Origin: Anaerolineaceae bacterium UBA4775
Lineage (GTDB): Bacteria > Chloroflexota > Anaerolineae > Anaerolineales > Anaerolineaceae
DNA length: 46,726 nt
Assembly (NCBI GenBank): GCA_002403205.1
Contig: DHHJ01000004.1
Span: 1-46,726, forward strand
Direction of reading: 5' to 3'
Below, piece after piece: positions 8,984 through 17,837 of this stretch (the first letter of the stretch is position 1; the number at the start of each line of letters is the position of its first letter). The position numbers were made by a program, and so were the translations under genes. The notes below the pieces were generated by a model. The model did not search any database and was not told the origin of the DNA. It saw only the letters and a program-made list of their open reading frames with translations.

Positions 8984-10022
8984 AACCCTCGGGCTGAATA
9001 AAGACCAGGTCCTGTGGGTCGGCGGCCGCGGCGGTATGGAGGAAGCATTGGTGACCCGGAACAAGATACCCTTTACCACCATTCCAGCGGCTGGCGTGCA
9101 TGGCGTTGGCCTGCGTAAGCTCCCTGGCAACATTTGGGAGCTGATCAAGGGCGTCGTATCATCACGTCGCATCCTCAAGCAGTTCAACCCGGATCTCCTG
9201 TTCTTCACAGGGGGGTTCATCGCCTTCCCTATGGCGGTGGCGGCATTACGCCGACCCTCACTGCTGTATGTGCCCGATATCGAACCTGGCCTGGCCTTAA
9301 AAGTATTGGCCCGGTTTGCCAATCGCATTGCACTCACGTCAGAAACTTCAACAACCTATTTCCCCAACCCCTCCAAACTGACCGTGACGGGATACCCGGT
9401 GCGGCCAGGATTGAAGGGCTGGGATAAGCAAAAAGCACTGGCCTACTTCGATTTTGACCCCAACCTCCCCACCATCACCGTGGCGGGAGGGAGCAAGGGG
9501 GCGCGCTCCATCAACACGGCGCTGATGAATAACTTGCCCGGGCTGCTGGAACATATGCAGGTCATCCACCTGGCAGGCCACCTGGAGTGGGAAAAGATCG
9601 AAGCCCAGGCGCAAAAGTTATCCTCTGGGCAAGCCAAACGCTACCAGGCATTTCCCTATCTGCATGAAATGGGCGCTGCCCTGGCTGCACCTGACCTGAT
9701 CGTTTCCCGGGCTGGGGCGTCTATTCTTGGTGAATATCCTCTCTTCGGGTTACCAGCCATCCTGGTGCCTTATCCCCATGCCTGGCGCTATCAGCAAGTC
9801 AATGCGGATTTCCTGGCTGAGCATGGTGCTGCCGTGATCTTGCGCGATGAGGACCTTGATCACGCTTTGTTCAACCAGATCCACAGCTTGCTTGCTGATC
9901 GCTCAAGACTCGCGCGAATGAGCCAGGCAATGGCGTCTTTAGCCAAACCGGATGCCGCCGAAAAAATCGCTGCACTGATGCGCGAGATGACCGGGACGAT
10001 CGACGGAGGTTTGACCACATGA
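8919..10022 (+). CDS. murG: Lipid II synthase MurG (GlcNAc transferase)
   Basis: MurG adds GlcNAc from UDP-GlcNAc to lipid I at the inner face of the membrane, giving lipid II. The 367-residue product starts with the GT-B glycosyltransferase glycine loop (CAGGTGGGVYPAL) and has VAGGSKGARSIN for the second domain and SRAGASILGEYPLFGLPAILVPYPHA for the UDP-GlcNAc site, given here as two adjoining pieces SRAGASILGE and YPLFGLPAILVPYPHA. The start is GTG 8919, with AAAGGTG nine bases upstream inside ftsW. Its stop overlaps the next gene (ATGA). Confidence 0.95.
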   Translation: MRLLICAGGTGGGVYPALTVLETLGLNKDQVLWVGGRGGMEEALVTRNKIPFTTIPAAGVHGVGLRKLPGNIWELIKGVVSSRRILKQFNPDLLFFTGGFIAFPMAVAALRRPSLLYVPDIEPGLALKVLARFANRIALTSETSTTYFPNPSKLTVTGYPVRPGLKGWDKQKALAYFDFDPNLPTITVAGGSKGARSINTALMNNLPGLLEHMQVIHLAGHLEWEKIEAQAQKLSSGQAKRYQAFPYLHEMGAALAAPDLIVSRAGASILGEYPLFGLPAILVPYPHAWRYQQVNADFLAEHGAAVILRDEDLDHALFNQIHSLLADRSRLARMSQAMASLAKPDAAEKIAALMREMTGTIDGGLTT

Positions 10023-10546
10023 TCAGTTTGTCCGTTCTGTTTTGGATGTACATCATCATGTTCGCCCTGATCGGTGCCATGCGCGGGTGGGCGAAGGAAA
10101 TCTTGGTCACGGCTGCCACGATCGTTGCCCTATTCTTGGTTACCATTTTGGAATCCTTTATCCCATTATTCCGAAATCTGACCGCACAATCATCCTTCTG
10201 GGTGCGTATTGCTATCTTGGGCCTGATGGTATTCTTCGGCTACCAAAGCCCGAAATTCCCTCGGATGATCGACAGTAGAAAATTTGTGCGCGAACATTTC
10301 GAAGACTTTTTGTTGGGCAGTTTTTTAGGTGGTGTCAATGGGTTTATGATCTTCGGCACAGCCTGGTTTTACTTGATGGAAGCGGGTTACCCATTTGATT
10401 GGATCTCCCCGCCCGATGTGCTCACAGAAGCAGGGCAGAATGCCATGGGGCTGATTGAAATCCTTCCGCCCCAGTGGATGCAAGCACCGCTGATCTACAT
10501 TGCAGTCGCACTCGCTTTTGTATTTGTATTGGTGGTGTTCATCTGA
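10019..10546 (+). CDS. CvpA-like small membrane protein
   Basis: A 175-residue protein with about four membrane helices and short loops. The first helix pair contains GAMRGWAKEILVTAATIVAL, which resembles the G-x-R-x-G-x-x-K/R-E pattern of the CvpA (colicin V production) family, and GSFLGGVNGFMIFGTAWF matches the later glycine-rich helix. It is locked between murG (ATGA overlap) and murC (TGATG overlap), so it is translated with cell-wall enzymes. Its biochemical role is unknown; CvpA homologues are linked to envelope homeostasis. The family assignment is tentative. Confidence 0.6.
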   Translation: MISLSVLFWMYIIMFALIGAMRGWAKEILVTAATIVALFLVTILESFIPLFRNLTAQSSFWVRIAILGLMVFFGYQSPKFPRMIDSRKFVREHFEDFLLGSFLGGVNGFMIFGTAWFYLMEAGYPFDWISPPDVLTEAGQNAMGLIEILPPQWMQAPLIYIAVALAFVFVLVVFI

Positions 10547-11949
10547 TGAAACACATTCACTTAATCGGGATTGGTGGAACAGGGCTATCTGCGATCGCCC
10601 AGGTTCTTCTTGAACAAGGTTACACGGTCAGCGGTTCAGACCGTGAAAGTTCTCCCCTGTTCAAAGCGATCACTGCTGCTGGTGCGCATACCTGCTTGGG
10701 CCACATGCCTGAGAACATCACCGGCGCCGATCTCGTGATCCGCTCATCAGCCATTCCCGACGACAACCCCGAAGTGGCCGCTGCCATCGCACAGGGGATC
10801 CCGGTCCTTAAACGGAGGGATTTCCTGGCAGAGCTGACCCAGGGCAAGCAAACCCTGGCCGTAGCCGGTAGCCATGGCAAGACCACCACCACCGCGCTGC
10901 TGATCTGGATCCTGCACCAGCTGGGAACCGACCCCAGTTTCGTCTCCGGCGGGGTCATCAGCCAGCTTGGCTGTAACGCCCACTCGGGAAAGGGTCCCTA
11001 TTTCGTCATCGAGGCTGATGAGTACGATTATATGTTCCTTGGCCTTACCCCCAACCTTGCGATCGTCACCAATATGGAGCACGACCATCCCGACTGCTTC
11101 CCGACCAGGGCTGATTACCAGGCCGCGTTCGAAGCCTTCATCGACCGCATCCAACCAGGCGGCAAGGCGATCCTGTGTGCCGACGACATCGGAACACGCT
11201 CCCTGTTCACCAAAGGCGCCGAACGGCAATTGCGAATGTTCAGCTACGGCACAGGGCACCCGGCGGATTATCGTGCCGTTAACATCACCTTTGAAGCGGG
11301 GTTTCCTCGTTTTGAACTCGAATACCGGGATGAACATAGCCAAACCCAGCACCTCGGCACGGTCAACCTCAAAATTCCCGGTCATCACAATGTTCTCAAC
11401 GCAACGGCTGCCCTGGCGGCTATCCACCAGTTAGGTCTTTCTATCAGTGCGGCCATCGATGCCGTCACGGCCTTCACCGGTGCTGGCCGCCGTTTTGAGA
11501 TCCTCGGGCAGGGTGATGGGGTGACCATCATTGACGATTACGGCCACCACCCCACGGAGATGGCAGCCACCCTTGCAGCCGCCCGGACTCGCTATCCTGG
11601 GCACCGTATCTGGGCTGTTTGGCAGCCGCACACCTTTACCAGGACCCAGAACCTGGCAGCGGATTTCGCGCAAGCACTGCAGATGGCTGATCGGGCGGTA
11701 GTGCTCAAAATTTATGCGTCCAGGGAAACCGATCCAGGTTATTCAGCCGCATCAATCGTCGACGCGCTGCCAGCAGAGAAGGCAGCATACGCTGAAAATT
11801 TCGAGATTGCCACACAATACTTGCTCAATAACCTGGCAGCAGGTGATATCGTCATCGTATTTTCCGCTGGCGATGCCACACAGCTCAGCCAGATGGTTTT
11901 TACACAACTGAATCAACGAAAAAATGAAGTGTCAGGAACTGGCTCATGA
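10546..11949 (+). CDS. murC: UDP-MurNAc-L-alanine ligase MurC
   Basis: MurC adds L-alanine to UDP-MurNAc with ATP, the first amino-acid step of the stem peptide. The 467-residue product begins MKHIHLIGIGGTGLSAIAQ (NAD-like Rossmann motif), has the P-loop GSHGKTTTT at residues 108-116, EADEYDYMF, the NMEHDHPD motif and DDYGHHPTEMAATLAAAR. ATG 10546 shares one base with the upstream stop; the reading frame stays open 72 bases further upstream, but that part overlaps the CvpA-like gene and has no family similarity. The stop overlaps murB (ATGA). Confidence 0.96.
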   Translation: MKHIHLIGIGGTGLSAIAQVLLEQGYTVSGSDRESSPLFKAITAAGAHTCLGHMPENITGADLVIRSSAIPDDNPEVAAAIAQGIPVLKRRDFLAELTQGKQTLAVAGSHGKTTTTALLIWILHQLGTDPSFVSGGVISQLGCNAHSGKGPYFVIEADEYDYMFLGLTPNLAIVTNMEHDHPDCFPTRADYQAAFEAFIDRIQPGGKAILCADDIGTRSLFTKGAERQLRMFSYGTGHPADYRAVNITFEAGFPRFELEYRDEHSQTQHLGTVNLKIPGHHNVLNATAALAAIHQLGLSISAAIDAVTAFTGAGRRFEILGQGDGVTIIDDYGHHPTEMAATLAAARTRYPGHRIWAVWQPHTFTRTQNLAADFAQALQMADRAVVLKIYASRETDPGYSAASIVDALPAEKAAYAENFEIATQYLLNNLAAGDIVIVFSAGDATQLSQMVFTQLNQRKNEVSGTGS

Positions 11950-12866
11950 TTCAACAGAAGTTGGATGAACTCAGAGAGGTGTTTGGGTCTAAGCTGCATG
12001 AAAACATCAGCATGGCCAATTACACCACAGCCCGGGTAGGCGGTCCTGCCCCTGCGTTGATTTCTGTCAACTCGCTGGATGACCTCTCGCTGAGCGCCAG
12101 GACCTTGTGGCGGCTCTCTGTGCCATTCATCATCCTGGGCAGCGGTTCCAATATCCTGGTCAGCGACAAAGGGCTGGATGCCGTTGTGGTGCACAACCGT
12201 GCCCACAATATGAAGATCGACACCAAATCTGATCCGCCCCGCATCATCGCCGAATCAGGGGCCATCCTCGGAACCGTCGCCCGTCAATCTGCCCTGAGGG
12301 GCTTAAGCGGGATGGAATGGGCAGCCCCCGTCCCGGGCACCGTAGGCGGCGCAGTGTACGGCAATGCCGGCGCCCACGGCAGCGATATGAAAGCCAGCTT
12401 AAAAATGGCAACAATCTTGCACGAAACTGAGGGAGAGCGCGATTGGCCAGTTGAAAAACTGGCTTATGAGTACCGCAGCAGCGTGCTGAAACGTGAAAAA
12501 ATTCCTGCGGTGATCCTTTCTGCAACCCTTAAAGCCGTCAGGACCAGCCGTGATGAAGCCTGGAAGAACATCAATGCCTACCAGGCGCATCGCAAAGAGA
12601 CCCAGCCCCCTGGCGCATCCATGGGATCGACCTTCAAGAATCCTGAGGGCGATTATGCAGGAAGGCTCATTGAGGAGGCCGGATTGAAAGGGCACCGGAT
12701 CGGCCGGGCGATGATCAGCCCCATCCATGCCAATTTCATCATCAATTTGGATGGCGCCAGCGCCCAGGACATTTATCAGCTCATCAAAACCGCTCAGGAG
12801 ACCGTAGCAGATAAATTTGGGATCTCTTTGGAGCCTGAAATTGAATTGTTAGGTGATTTCGAATGA
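11946..12866 (+). CDS. murB: UDP-N-acetylenolpyruvoylglucosamine reductase MurB
   Basis: MurB is the FAD- and NADPH-dependent enzyme that reduces UDP-GlcNAc-enolpyruvate to UDP-MurNAc. The 306-residue product shows TTARVGGPA, the FAD-binding LGSGSNILVSDKG, GMEWAAPVPGTVGGAVYGNAG, EYRSSVLK and GASMGSTFKNPEG, which carries the catalytic Ser in the family. The form with a YRxS motif and no long C-terminal insertion is type II-like. It is overlapped by four bases at each end with murC and ddl. Confidence 0.95.
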   Translation: MIQQKLDELREVFGSKLHENISMANYTTARVGGPAPALISVNSLDDLSLSARTLWRLSVPFIILGSGSNILVSDKGLDAVVVHNRAHNMKIDTKSDPPRIIAESGAILGTVARQSALRGLSGMEWAAPVPGTVGGAVYGNAGAHGSDMKASLKMATILHETEGERDWPVEKLAYEYRSSVLKREKIPAVILSATLKAVRTSRDEAWKNINAYQAHRKETQPPGASMGSTFKNPEGDYAGRLIEEAGLKGHRIGRAMISPIHANFIINLDGASAQDIYQLIKTAQETVADKFGISLEPEIELLGDFE

Positions 12867-13966
12867 CCCATAAACTGAAACTCGGCGTGATCTACGGTGG
12901 ACGCTCAGGGGAGCATGAGGTTTCCCTGATGTCGGCGCGCTCCGTGCTCTCGAACATTAACCGTGACAAATACGACGTGATCGAGATCGGGATCACCCGC
13001 CAGGGACAGTGGCTGGTTGGTGAGGACCTCTGGGCGAAATTAAACCGCGAAGACCTGTCCGGTTTGACTCCCGCCTACTTCCTCCCAGTGCCGCAAAACC
13101 CGGGGATTTATGTCAAACAGAACGGGGAGCTGACCCTTTACGCTACCCTGGATATCATTTTCCCCGTTATGCACGGCACCTACAGCGAAGATGGCACCCT
13201 GCAAGGGCTGTTTGAACTGGCCGATATCGCTTACGTCGGTGCAGGGGTGCTCGGTTCATCAGTTTGTATGGATAAGGGTTTGTTCAAAAGCGTCATGACC
13301 GCCAATGGCATTCCCATCCTGCCTTACCGGGTCTTCAACCGCACCCAAATAGAAAATGATCTGGAAGCCTGCCTTGATGAGGCCGAGCAGATCGCCAACT
13401 ACCCGCTCTTCACCAAGCCGGCCAACCTTGGTTCGTCCGTGGGCATCAGCAAATGCACCCACCGCAGCGACCTGATGGAAGGCTTGATGGAAGCAGCCCG
13501 TTTCGATCGCCGCATTGTGGTCGAAGAGGGCATCGAAAACGCCCGGGAAATTGAAATCAGCGTGTTGGGCAACGAATATCCATCTGCCTCCCTGCCCGGT
13601 GAGGTTGTGCCCAAGGACATCTTCTATACCTACGCTGAGAAATACATCAATGACACAGCGGAGCTGGTGGTCGGTGCAGACCTGCCAGCAGAAACCATTG
13701 CAGAAATCCAGTCACTGGCCATTAAAGCCTTCCAAATCACGGATTGTGCCGGCATGGCCAGGGTTGATTTTCTCATCAATCGAGACACCCAGGCGGTATA
13801 TCTCAATGAGATCAATACCATCCCGGGTTTCACGAAGATCAGCATGTTTCCCAAGTTATGGGAAGCATCTGGTTTGCCCTATCCGGCCCTGATCGAAAAA
13901 TTGATCGATCTCGCATTGGAGCGAAAAGCGCAACGTGACAAAATAGAAAGAGAGTTTCGAAGATAG
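12863..13966 (+). CDS. ddl: D-alanine-D-alanine ligase Ddl
   Basis: Ddl joins two D-alanines with ATP, giving the dipeptide used by MurF. This ATP-grasp protein of 367 residues starts with VIYGGRSGEHEVSLMSA, has KPANLGSSVGISK, and ends the active site with the ARVDFLI and LNEINTIPGFT motifs. ATG 12863 overlaps the murB stop by four bases, and ftsQ begins one base after its stop. Residues that set D-Ala versus D-lactate specificity were not resolved. Confidence 0.95.
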   Translation: MTHKLKLGVIYGGRSGEHEVSLMSARSVLSNINRDKYDVIEIGITRQGQWLVGEDLWAKLNREDLSGLTPAYFLPVPQNPGIYVKQNGELTLYATLDIIFPVMHGTYSEDGTLQGLFELADIAYVGAGVLGSSVCMDKGLFKSVMTANGIPILPYRVFNRTQIENDLEACLDEAEQIANYPLFTKPANLGSSVGISKCTHRSDLMEGLMEAARFDRRIVVEEGIENAREIEISVLGNEYPSASLPGEVVPKDIFYTYAEKYINDTAELVVGADLPAETIAEIQSLAIKAFQITDCAGMARVDFLINRDTQAVYLNEINTIPGFTKISMFPKLWEASGLPYPALIEKLIDLALERKAQRDKIEREFRR

Positions 13967-13967
13967 C

Positions 13968-14972
13968 ATGGCTAACCGTCAATCGGACGAAAAGAGCCGG
14001 GCAGAAAGGGTAAGAGCTCGGCGCCAGCAAAGCCGCAATAAACAGCCCAAGGCCCCCGTTGGGAGCAGCGCAACGCGTAAGCCAAAATCGCAGCACGCGC
14101 CTGTCACCCGCCGGCCTGTAAGCCCTGTCCCTGTCGTTACTCGGAAGAAGCACACGGCTTATGTCCCGCTAAAGAAGAAAGGCGCCGAGCTCCAAATCCC
14201 TGCATTGCCCAACCTTCAATTGGGTTGGCGGCTCATTTCCGGTGCTGTCCTCGCACTCTCCCTGGCAGTTGTGTTCAGCTTTACGAGCCTGAGCACCTTC
14301 CAGATCAGTGCCATCCACCTGATAGGCGCAGAACGGCTGAGTGCTGAAGCCGTCCTCTCTCAGGTTGACCTGGCTGGCAAATCGATCATCCAGGTTCAGC
14401 CGGAAGAGGTCAGGGCACGGGTCGAAGAACAATTTCCGGGCGTTAAGCAGGTCAGTGTTGCGGTTAACCTGCCTGCCAGCGTTACCATCAGTGTTGAGGA
14501 ACGCATACCTCTGATCCTGTGGGAACAGGACACCACCGCCTATTGGATCGACGCAGAGGGTGTGATGTTCCCGGTGTTCGGTGAAGCAGAGGTCGCACAA
14601 TCCGTGATTGCAACTGGTGACCCCCCACCCACCCCGGAGGTCTTTAGTGCGGACCTGGACGATACAACCGGCGAGATCAGCCATTTGTTGGAAGTTCGTT
14701 ACCCACGCACTACAACAAACTTTGTTGAGGCTGTGCTTTCCCTCAAAGATCACGTTCCCGAGGGTACAACACTGCAATACGATCCACAATTTGGTCTCGG
14801 TTGGCGGGACCCCAGCGGCTGGTTGGTCTATTTTGGTCAGGACACAAACAACATCGAGATAAAACTGGCGGAATACCAGACGATTGTCCAGGAAATCTCA
14901 AAGCAAAACATCAACCCAACCCTGATCAGCCTTGAATTTTTACATGCGCCTTATTATCGAGTGGAGCAATAA
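13968..14972 (+). CDS. ftsQ: Cell-division protein FtsQ/DivIB
   Basis: FtsQ is a single-pass membrane protein linking FtsL/DivIC to the divisome. The 334-residue product has a long basic cytoplasmic tail (about 85 residues, rich in Arg/Lys/Gln), one membrane helix around residues 88-112, then a POTRA-type domain (FQISAIHLIGAERLSAEAVL, with VSVAVNLPASVTISVEERI further on) and a beta domain with WIDAEGVMF. Both the order and the position before ftsA fit. The cytoplasmic tail is unusually long compared with E. coli FtsQ. Confidence 0.92.
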   Translation: MANRQSDEKSRAERVRARRQQSRNKQPKAPVGSSATRKPKSQHAPVTRRPVSPVPVVTRKKHTAYVPLKKKGAELQIPALPNLQLGWRLISGAVLALSLAVVFSFTSLSTFQISAIHLIGAERLSAEAVLSQVDLAGKSIIQVQPEEVRARVEEQFPGVKQVSVAVNLPASVTISVEERIPLILWEQDTTAYWIDAEGVMFPVFGEAEVAQSVIATGDPPPTPEVFSADLDDTTGEISHLLEVRYPRTTTNFVEAVLSLKDHVPEGTTLQYDPQFGLGWRDPSGWLVYFGQDTNNIEIKLAEYQTIVQEISKQNINPTLISLEFLHAPYYRVEQ

Positions 14973-14974
14973 GC

Positions 14975-16204
14975 ATGGATGAACCAATTATTGTCGGAAT
15001 TGATATCGGAACCAGCAAGATCTGCACCCTGGTTGCCAGGGTTGAAGATGGCAGCAATCTGCGCATCCTGGGTGTCGGCATTGAGCCCTCCCAGGGACTG
15101 CGCAAAGGCACGGTCGTCGATCTGAACGCTGCCAAGCTGGCGCTTTCACGATCAGTTGAGAAAGCCGAGCGCACATCCGGGTTTGAGATCAACGCAGCCC
15201 TGGTCAGCCTGGCAGGTTCGCATGTCTCATCGATCAACAGCCGTGGCGTGGTGGGTATCACCGGCGGTATTGTCGACATGGAAGACATCGACCGGGCTCT
15301 TGATGCTGCCCAGGCAGTTGCCATTCCACACAACCGTGAAATTGTTCATGTGATCCAGCGCAGTTTTATCATCGATGGGCAGGACGGCATTCGCACCCCG
15401 CTTGGTATGCACGGTTACCGCCTGGAGGTTGAAGCACATATCATCACAGCCTCATCTTCAACCATCGAAAACCTGCGGCAGTGCGTGAATGCGTCTGGAT
15501 TTGAGGTTTCACAGTTCGTCCTCAACCCCCTTGCCTCTGGTGAGGCCGTCTTATCAGAAACTGAACGCCAGATGGGCGTGGCGGTTGTCGATATTGGCGG
15601 CGGCACAACGGATATGGCCATCTATATCGATGGCGATGTCTGGCACACCATGGTTCTGGCCGTGGGTGGGAATCACGTCACATCCGATATCGCGCATGGG
15701 TTGCGTCTTCCGATCTCACAGGCGGAAGAAGTCAAACTTAAATTCGGGCATGCTCAAAAAGCTTCGATTAACCCCGAAGAGCAATTTACCATCCGCAGTT
15801 TCGGCGGTGATTCCCCAGACCGCATCAACAGGGTCGATTTGGCAGAAATCATCGAAGCCCGCATGGAAGAGATCTTCTACCTGGTTCTGCAGGAAATCCG
15901 GCGCTCAGGTTACGATGGACTGCTGCCAGCCGGGGTGGTGCTCACGGGCGGCGCAAGTACCCTGCCGGGTGCCCGCCAGCTTGCCGCCCAGGTGATGGGA
16001 CTGCCTGCCCGGGTCGCCCAGCCGCAGAACCTGATCGGTCTGACCGACCAGTTACATTCACCGGCCTACTCGACCAGCGTCGGTTTGCTGGAATGGGCAT
16101 TGTTGATCTCCGAATCGAGCCAGTATATCGACCGAAGGCGGCCCAGCCAAACCAAAAACTGGCCCGATCAACTTAAGGATCTCCTCAGGCGGTTGTTGCC
16201 CTGA
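14975..16204 (+). CDS. ftsA: Cell-division protein FtsA
   Basis: FtsA is an actin-like ATPase that tethers FtsZ to the membrane. The 409-residue product has the actin-fold phosphate loops VGIDIGTSKICTLVA and VVDIGGGTTDMAIY, the adenosine motif VVLTGGASTLPG, and ends in an amphipathic helix (QLKDLLRRLLP), the expected membrane-targeting sequence. The gene follows ftsQ by two bases and lies just before ftsZ. Confidence 0.96.
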   Translation: MDEPIIVGIDIGTSKICTLVARVEDGSNLRILGVGIEPSQGLRKGTVVDLNAAKLALSRSVEKAERTSGFEINAALVSLAGSHVSSINSRGVVGITGGIVDMEDIDRALDAAQAVAIPHNREIVHVIQRSFIIDGQDGIRTPLGMHGYRLEVEAHIITASSSTIENLRQCVNASGFEVSQFVLNPLASGEAVLSETERQMGVAVVDIGGGTTDMAIYIDGDVWHTMVLAVGGNHVTSDIAHGLRLPISQAEEVKLKFGHAQKASINPEEQFTIRSFGGDSPDRINRVDLAEIIEARMEEIFYLVLQEIRRSGYDGLLPAGVVLTGGASTLPGARQLAAQVMGLPARVAQPQNLIGLTDQLHSPAYSTSVGLLEWALLISESSQYIDRRRPSQTKNWPDQLKDLLRRLLP

Positions 16205-16256
16205 GTTTATTCATACAACATTTATATGGATTTAGTACAAAGAAGAGGAGTTAATC

Positions 16257-17411
16257 ATGGACAAAAGTTTACAACCTGAATCATTTGCACGTATCAAAGT
16301 TGTCGGTATCGGCGGCGGCGGGTGTAATGCCGTCAACCGGATGATCGATGAAGGCTTGACCGGCATCGAGTTCATCGCAGTCAATACCGATGCCCAGGCG
16401 CTGCAATTCTCCAAAGCCAAGGTGCGTGTGCGCATCGGAGAAAAATCCACGCGCGGCCTCGGTGCTGGCGGTGATCCCCGCATCGGGCGGTCAGCGGCAG
16501 AGGAGTCAGCCGAGGAGCTGTATGAAGTGCTCAAAGGCAGTGATATGGTCTTTGTCACCGCCGGGCTTGGTGGCGGAACAGGCACAGGCGGCGCACCCGT
16601 CGTTGCCCAGATCGCCAAGGAGATCGGCGCCTTGACCATCGGCGTGGTCACCCGCCCCTTCACCTTCGAAGGCACCCATCGATCCAAATCGGCTGAAGAC
16701 GGCGCTGCTGCGCTCAAAGAACATGCCGACACCCTGATCATCATCCCCAACGACCGCCTGCTGCAAATTGTGGATAAGCGCTCGGGCTTGCAGGATGCCT
16801 TCAAAGTTGCCGATGATGTCCTTCGCCAGGGCATCCAGGGCATTTCAGAGCTGATCACCATCCCAGGCCTGATCAACCTCGACTTCGCAGACGTCCGCAC
16901 CATCATGTCCGAAGGTGGAGCAGCCCTGATGGCCGTCGGTCAAGCCAGCGGCGAAGACCGTGCCCTCAAAGCAGCGGAGATCGCCATCTCCAATCAACTC
17001 CTCGATGTGACCATCGATGGCGCCCGCGGCATTCTCTTCAACGTGACCGGCGGTGAAAGCCTGAAGCTCTTCGAGGTCAACCAGGCTGCAGCCATCATCA
17101 AAGAGACGGCCCATCCTGATGTGAACCTGATTTTCGGCGCAGTGATCGATGAGAGCATGGGTGAAAACCTGCGCATTACGGTGATCGCTACCGGCTTTGA
17201 AGGGCAAAGCCTGAGTGCGATGCAAAGCACAAAGGACGTCAAGCAAAGCAGCGCGCCTAAGCAAAGGCCGCTGCCCAGTATGCTCGACAAAGAGGACCAA
17301 AATGAGGATGAGACGCCGCGTAAAGGCGCAGATGCCTATGAATTCCCTACGCGGATCAACACCGATGATCTGGATGTGCCAGCCTTCCTGCGGAAACGAA
17401 ATCATAATTGA
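16257..17411 (+). CDS. ftsZ: Cell-division GTPase FtsZ
   Basis: FtsZ is the tubulin homologue that polymerises into the division ring. The 384-residue product has VVGIGGGGCNAVNRM, the tubulin signature GGGTGTG at residues 105-111, NDRLLQIV and NLDFADVRTIM. After a charged linker it ends with DLDVPAFLRKR, the conserved C-terminal peptide that binds FtsA and other anchors. A strong GAGGAG precedes ATG 16257 in a 52-base intergenic space, the largest gap in the cluster, consistent with separate high expression. Confidence 0.98.
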   Translation: MDKSLQPESFARIKVVGIGGGGCNAVNRMIDEGLTGIEFIAVNTDAQALQFSKAKVRVRIGEKSTRGLGAGGDPRIGRSAAEESAEELYEVLKGSDMVFVTAGLGGGTGTGGAPVVAQIAKEIGALTIGVVTRPFTFEGTHRSKSAEDGAAALKEHADTLIIIPNDRLLQIVDKRSGLQDAFKVADDVLRQGIQGISELITIPGLINLDFADVRTIMSEGGAALMAVGQASGEDRALKAAEIAISNQLLDVTIDGARGILFNVTGGESLKLFEVNQAAAIIKETAHPDVNLIFGAVIDESMGENLRITVIATGFEGQSLSAMQSTKDVKQSSAPKQRPLPSMLDKEDQNEDETPRKGADAYEFPTRINTDDLDVPAFLRKRNHN

Positions 17412-17429
17412 TTTCAACCGACCTGTTGA

Positions 17430-17618
17430 GCAAGGCCCTTAGAGCGTTGGGTGCATATTGAATAACAGCTAAAAGACCCGTTCAACGCGTGTCCTGAGCT
17501 ACTGGTATGCTTGGGACCGTAGAATGACCAGCCCAGATCAGGGGTAAACCTACTCCTCTCCCCTCTAGTTTGGGTTGCGATAGAAAACGCAGGCCGATCC
17601 ACCTGCGTTTTCTTGTTT
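17430..17618 (+). ncRNA. Structured RNA behind ftsZ, unidentified
   Basis: Manual folding gives a closed multibranch structure. The closing stem pairs 17430-17444 with 17563-17578 (GCAA/TTGC, CCC/GGG and TTAGAG/CTCTAG, 13 pairs with two bulges). Inside lie three hairpins: 17445-17487 (CGTTG/CAACG plus GGT/ACC), 17493-17542 (CCTGA/TCAGG and CTGGT/ACCAG) and 17541-17563 (GGGG/CCCC). An 11-bp intrinsic terminator follows. The size of about 190 bases fits a 6S-like RNA or a riboswitch/attenuator, but I recognise no family consensus. A separate promoter lies downstream of the terminator, so it need not control the next gene. A CATAAT box at 17403-17408 could start it; otherwise it is the 3' end of the ftsZ transcript. 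Confidence 0.5.
17583..17618 (+). terminator. Intrinsic terminator of the dcw cluster/structured RNA
   Basis: A perfect 11-bp stem pairs 17583-17593 (GAAAACGCAGG) with 17602-17612 (CCTGCGTTTTC) around an 8-base loop, followed by TTGTTT. It ends the structured RNA and probably the ftsZ transcript. Confidence 0.85.
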
Positions 17619-17698
17619 AATGACTGGTGGGGAAAGGTTTTGGAGCAAATAATTGGCTGGGATGCAACTCCCCTAAGGGCACGATTTTGATAATTTCA

Positions 17699-17727
17699 TT
17701 GAAAAATGTGTTCACCTTCCATATTAG
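17699..17727 (+). promoter_or_regulatory. Promoter of the mechanosensitive channel gene
   Basis: TTGAAA at 17699-17704 and TATTAG at 17722-17727 are 17 bp apart. The expected start is about 100 bases before the channel gene. The rest of 17619-17837 is AT-rich and holds no supported gene. Confidence 0.6.
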
Positions 17728-17837
17728 ATAACATATATCTTTTTAGTTTAAAATGGGCATGTCATCCCATTTCATATGGGGGTCGTTGCTAGTATCAGTG
17801 CTTGGCGGGCAGATTGGGAGTCTAAAGCCATAATGCA

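Noticed and set aside
16232..16906. Minus-strand frame of about 224 codons over ftsZ
   Set aside because: Low-complexity Ser/Pro/Ala composition typical of antisense translation of a GC-rich gene; ftsZ is certain.
14975..17411. An extra gene in the ftsA-ftsZ gap
   Set aside because: The 52 bases between them hold only an AT-rich leader and the ftsZ ribosome binding site.
17430..17582. Calling the post-ftsZ RNA a 6S RNA, tmRNA or SRP RNA
   Set aside because: tmRNA and SRP core motifs are absent; the fold is multibranched rather than the rod with central bubble expected for 6S, so it is left unnamed.
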